Both the position numbers and the translations under genes were made by a program. A model generated the notes under the pieces. The model was not told the DNA's origin and ran no database searches. It worked only from the letters and a program-made list of their open reading frames with translations. DNA of 64,000 nt from Hydractinia symbiolongicarpus. Its lineage: Eukaryota; Cnidaria; Hydrozoa; Anthoathecata; Hydractiniidae. Each line of letters opens with the position of its first letter. The stretch's first letter is position 1. Location of the stretch: the NCBI RefSeq assembly GCF_029227915.1, contig NC_079879.1, positions 16,618,001 to 16,682,000 of the forward strand, written 5' to 3'. Below are positions 63,254-64,000 of the stretch, one piece after another.

Positions 63254-64000
63254 TTACCACTCCTTGACATGCTCCGGAGGTACACCCTCTGGTACTAGCA
63301 TAAGCTCCTCCGCCACAAAGCTTCGATCAGGCCTATCTGCCAAATAGTACAGGAGAGGTGTACCTGTCACAATACGGTCGAGTCTATACGTTTTCTTGCT
63401 CCACCAAACATCCGTTGCACGTCTTTTAGCATCACCGTGCTCTTCTCCAGGTTGTAGCAAGTACAAGTATAAACCGTCATCAGGTAGAGGCTTTTTCTCA
63501 GGGCGCTGCTCATTTTTCATAAGCGGGACTTCATCCAGCTTGATGGCTTTTGAAGGTTTCATGTCGATCATAGCCGTTTTACTATTGTTCATGCTTTTCA
63601 CGATAGTGTGCAAGTGTTTGACCCTTGTGGTACTAGTTTCGTTAGAGGCATGCTTTTGCGCATCTTGAGGTTTGAACAGTCTCTCCGCGAGCGCCTTTTT
63701 ATAGGACTCCAGGAGCGCCGTGAAAGTATGGTGGTACTTGGTAGTTGCACGTTTTATCTCAACACCCTTGGTCTCTAGCAGCTTACTCACGTTCGACTTG
63801 AACTCACTGCCGTTGTCACACTGGAATATACTCGGATATTTAAGGGGCCTGGATTTTTATATATCCTTGAGCATGTCAGCTACTTCACTAGCTTTTTTTG
63901 TTCTCAAGGGTCTCGCTACCTTATACCTCGAAGCCACGTCGATGCCTGTGAGTATATACTTGTACGTGTTTCCATACACTTTATCGTGTGGCATGTAGAG
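63254..64000 (-). pseudogene. DD35E retroviral-type integrase of Polinton (element B), one stop, partial
   Basis: Only the C-terminal part is in the window; the 5' end lies beyond 64000. The minus frame reads YKYILTGIDVASRYKVARPL (first catalytic D), a TAA near 63858, then FQCDNGSEFKSNV (second D) and HHTFTALLESYKKALAERLF (E). Exactly 35 residues separate the second D from E, the DD35E spacing of rve integrases. RLFKPQDAQ is followed by a linker and a small C-terminal domain (VWWSKKTYRLDRIV). It inserts Polintons and gives 5-6-bp duplications in the family. Apart from the single stop it looks complete in this part. Confidence 0.75.

Larger units (their letters stand above)
55400..64000 (+). 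mobile_element. Polinton/Maverick-like element B (runs off the window)
   Basis: This GC-richer, coding-dense block contains a SAP-like/PolB gene, HNH-1, a membrane peptide, P1, P2, P3, P4, HNH-2, the packaging ATPase N-terminus, a coiled-coil ORF, three BRO/coiled-coil ORFs and a convergent integrase. PolB plus packaging ATPase plus rve integrase identify a Polinton/adintovirus-like element. No major or minor capsid or protease gene is visible in the window. The left limit is uncertain (55373-55500), and the right end lies beyond 64000. Decay is lighter than in element A but most genes have at least one stop. Confidence 0.75.

Overview
The window looks like metazoan nuclear DNA, most likely from a cnidarian (possibly a hydrozoan; low-confidence inference). 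It is strongly AT-rich, has a spliced gene with GTAAGT/polypyrimidine-CAG junctions, and is packed with decayed transposons of kinds common in cnidarian genomes: Helitrons, PIF/Harbinger, hAT-like and other TIR elements, a tRNA-derived SINE, a LINE tail, and Polinton/Maverick-like (adintovirus-like) elements. I see no bacterial operons, rRNA genes or CRISPR arrays.

Layout. 1-14.8 kb is dominated by a Helitron-like family of about 725 bp, with copies abutting head to tail, a 3.7-kb relative filled with degenerate ~200-bp repeats, and a Helitron Rep relic. A (CTAC)n tract lies at 4.3 kb and a 1.2-kb TIR element at 7.8-9.0 kb. 16.66-18.75 kb holds a broken SET / zinc-finger / tyrosine-recombinase-like gene. 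21.9-28.7 kb is the best host-gene candidate: a two-exon gene whose phases join exactly (940 aa, two membrane segments), with a 3.3-kb transposon in its intron. 29-32.7 kb carries a LINE tail, a tRNA-SINE, a 1.4-kb MITE and half of an interspersed repeat. 32.7-38.6 kb is Polinton-like element A, a decayed copy. 38.6-49.4 kb contains a MITE, a Pif1 helicase relic of a Helitron, tandem repeats, Helitron ends and a USP-like ORF. 49.7-52.05 kb is a ~31-bp minisatellite split by a Harbinger element with a clean TTA duplication. 52.26-53.46 kb is an uninterrupted 400-aa DDE integrase-like ORF. 54.6-55.3 kb is a HECT-domain relic. 55.4 kb to the end is Polinton-like element B, which runs off the window.

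How the Polinton genes fit together. Elements A and B share a collinear cassette: PolB, a zinc-ribbon HNH nuclease, a tiny membrane peptide, three conserved unknown proteins (one with an MGN start resembling a myristoylation signal, one single-pass membrane protein), an A32/FtsK-like packaging ATPase and a coiled-coil ORF. B adds a SAP-like N-terminus, a second HNH gene with five tandem zinc-binding modules, BRO-type genes and a convergent DD35E integrase. The two PolB genes are of visibly different lineages although the genes after them are homologous. Short hairpins sit at many gene boundaries, at matching positions in A and B, and look like transcript 3'-end signals. No capsid gene is visible, and almost every element gene carries stops or frameshifts, so both copies look inactive.
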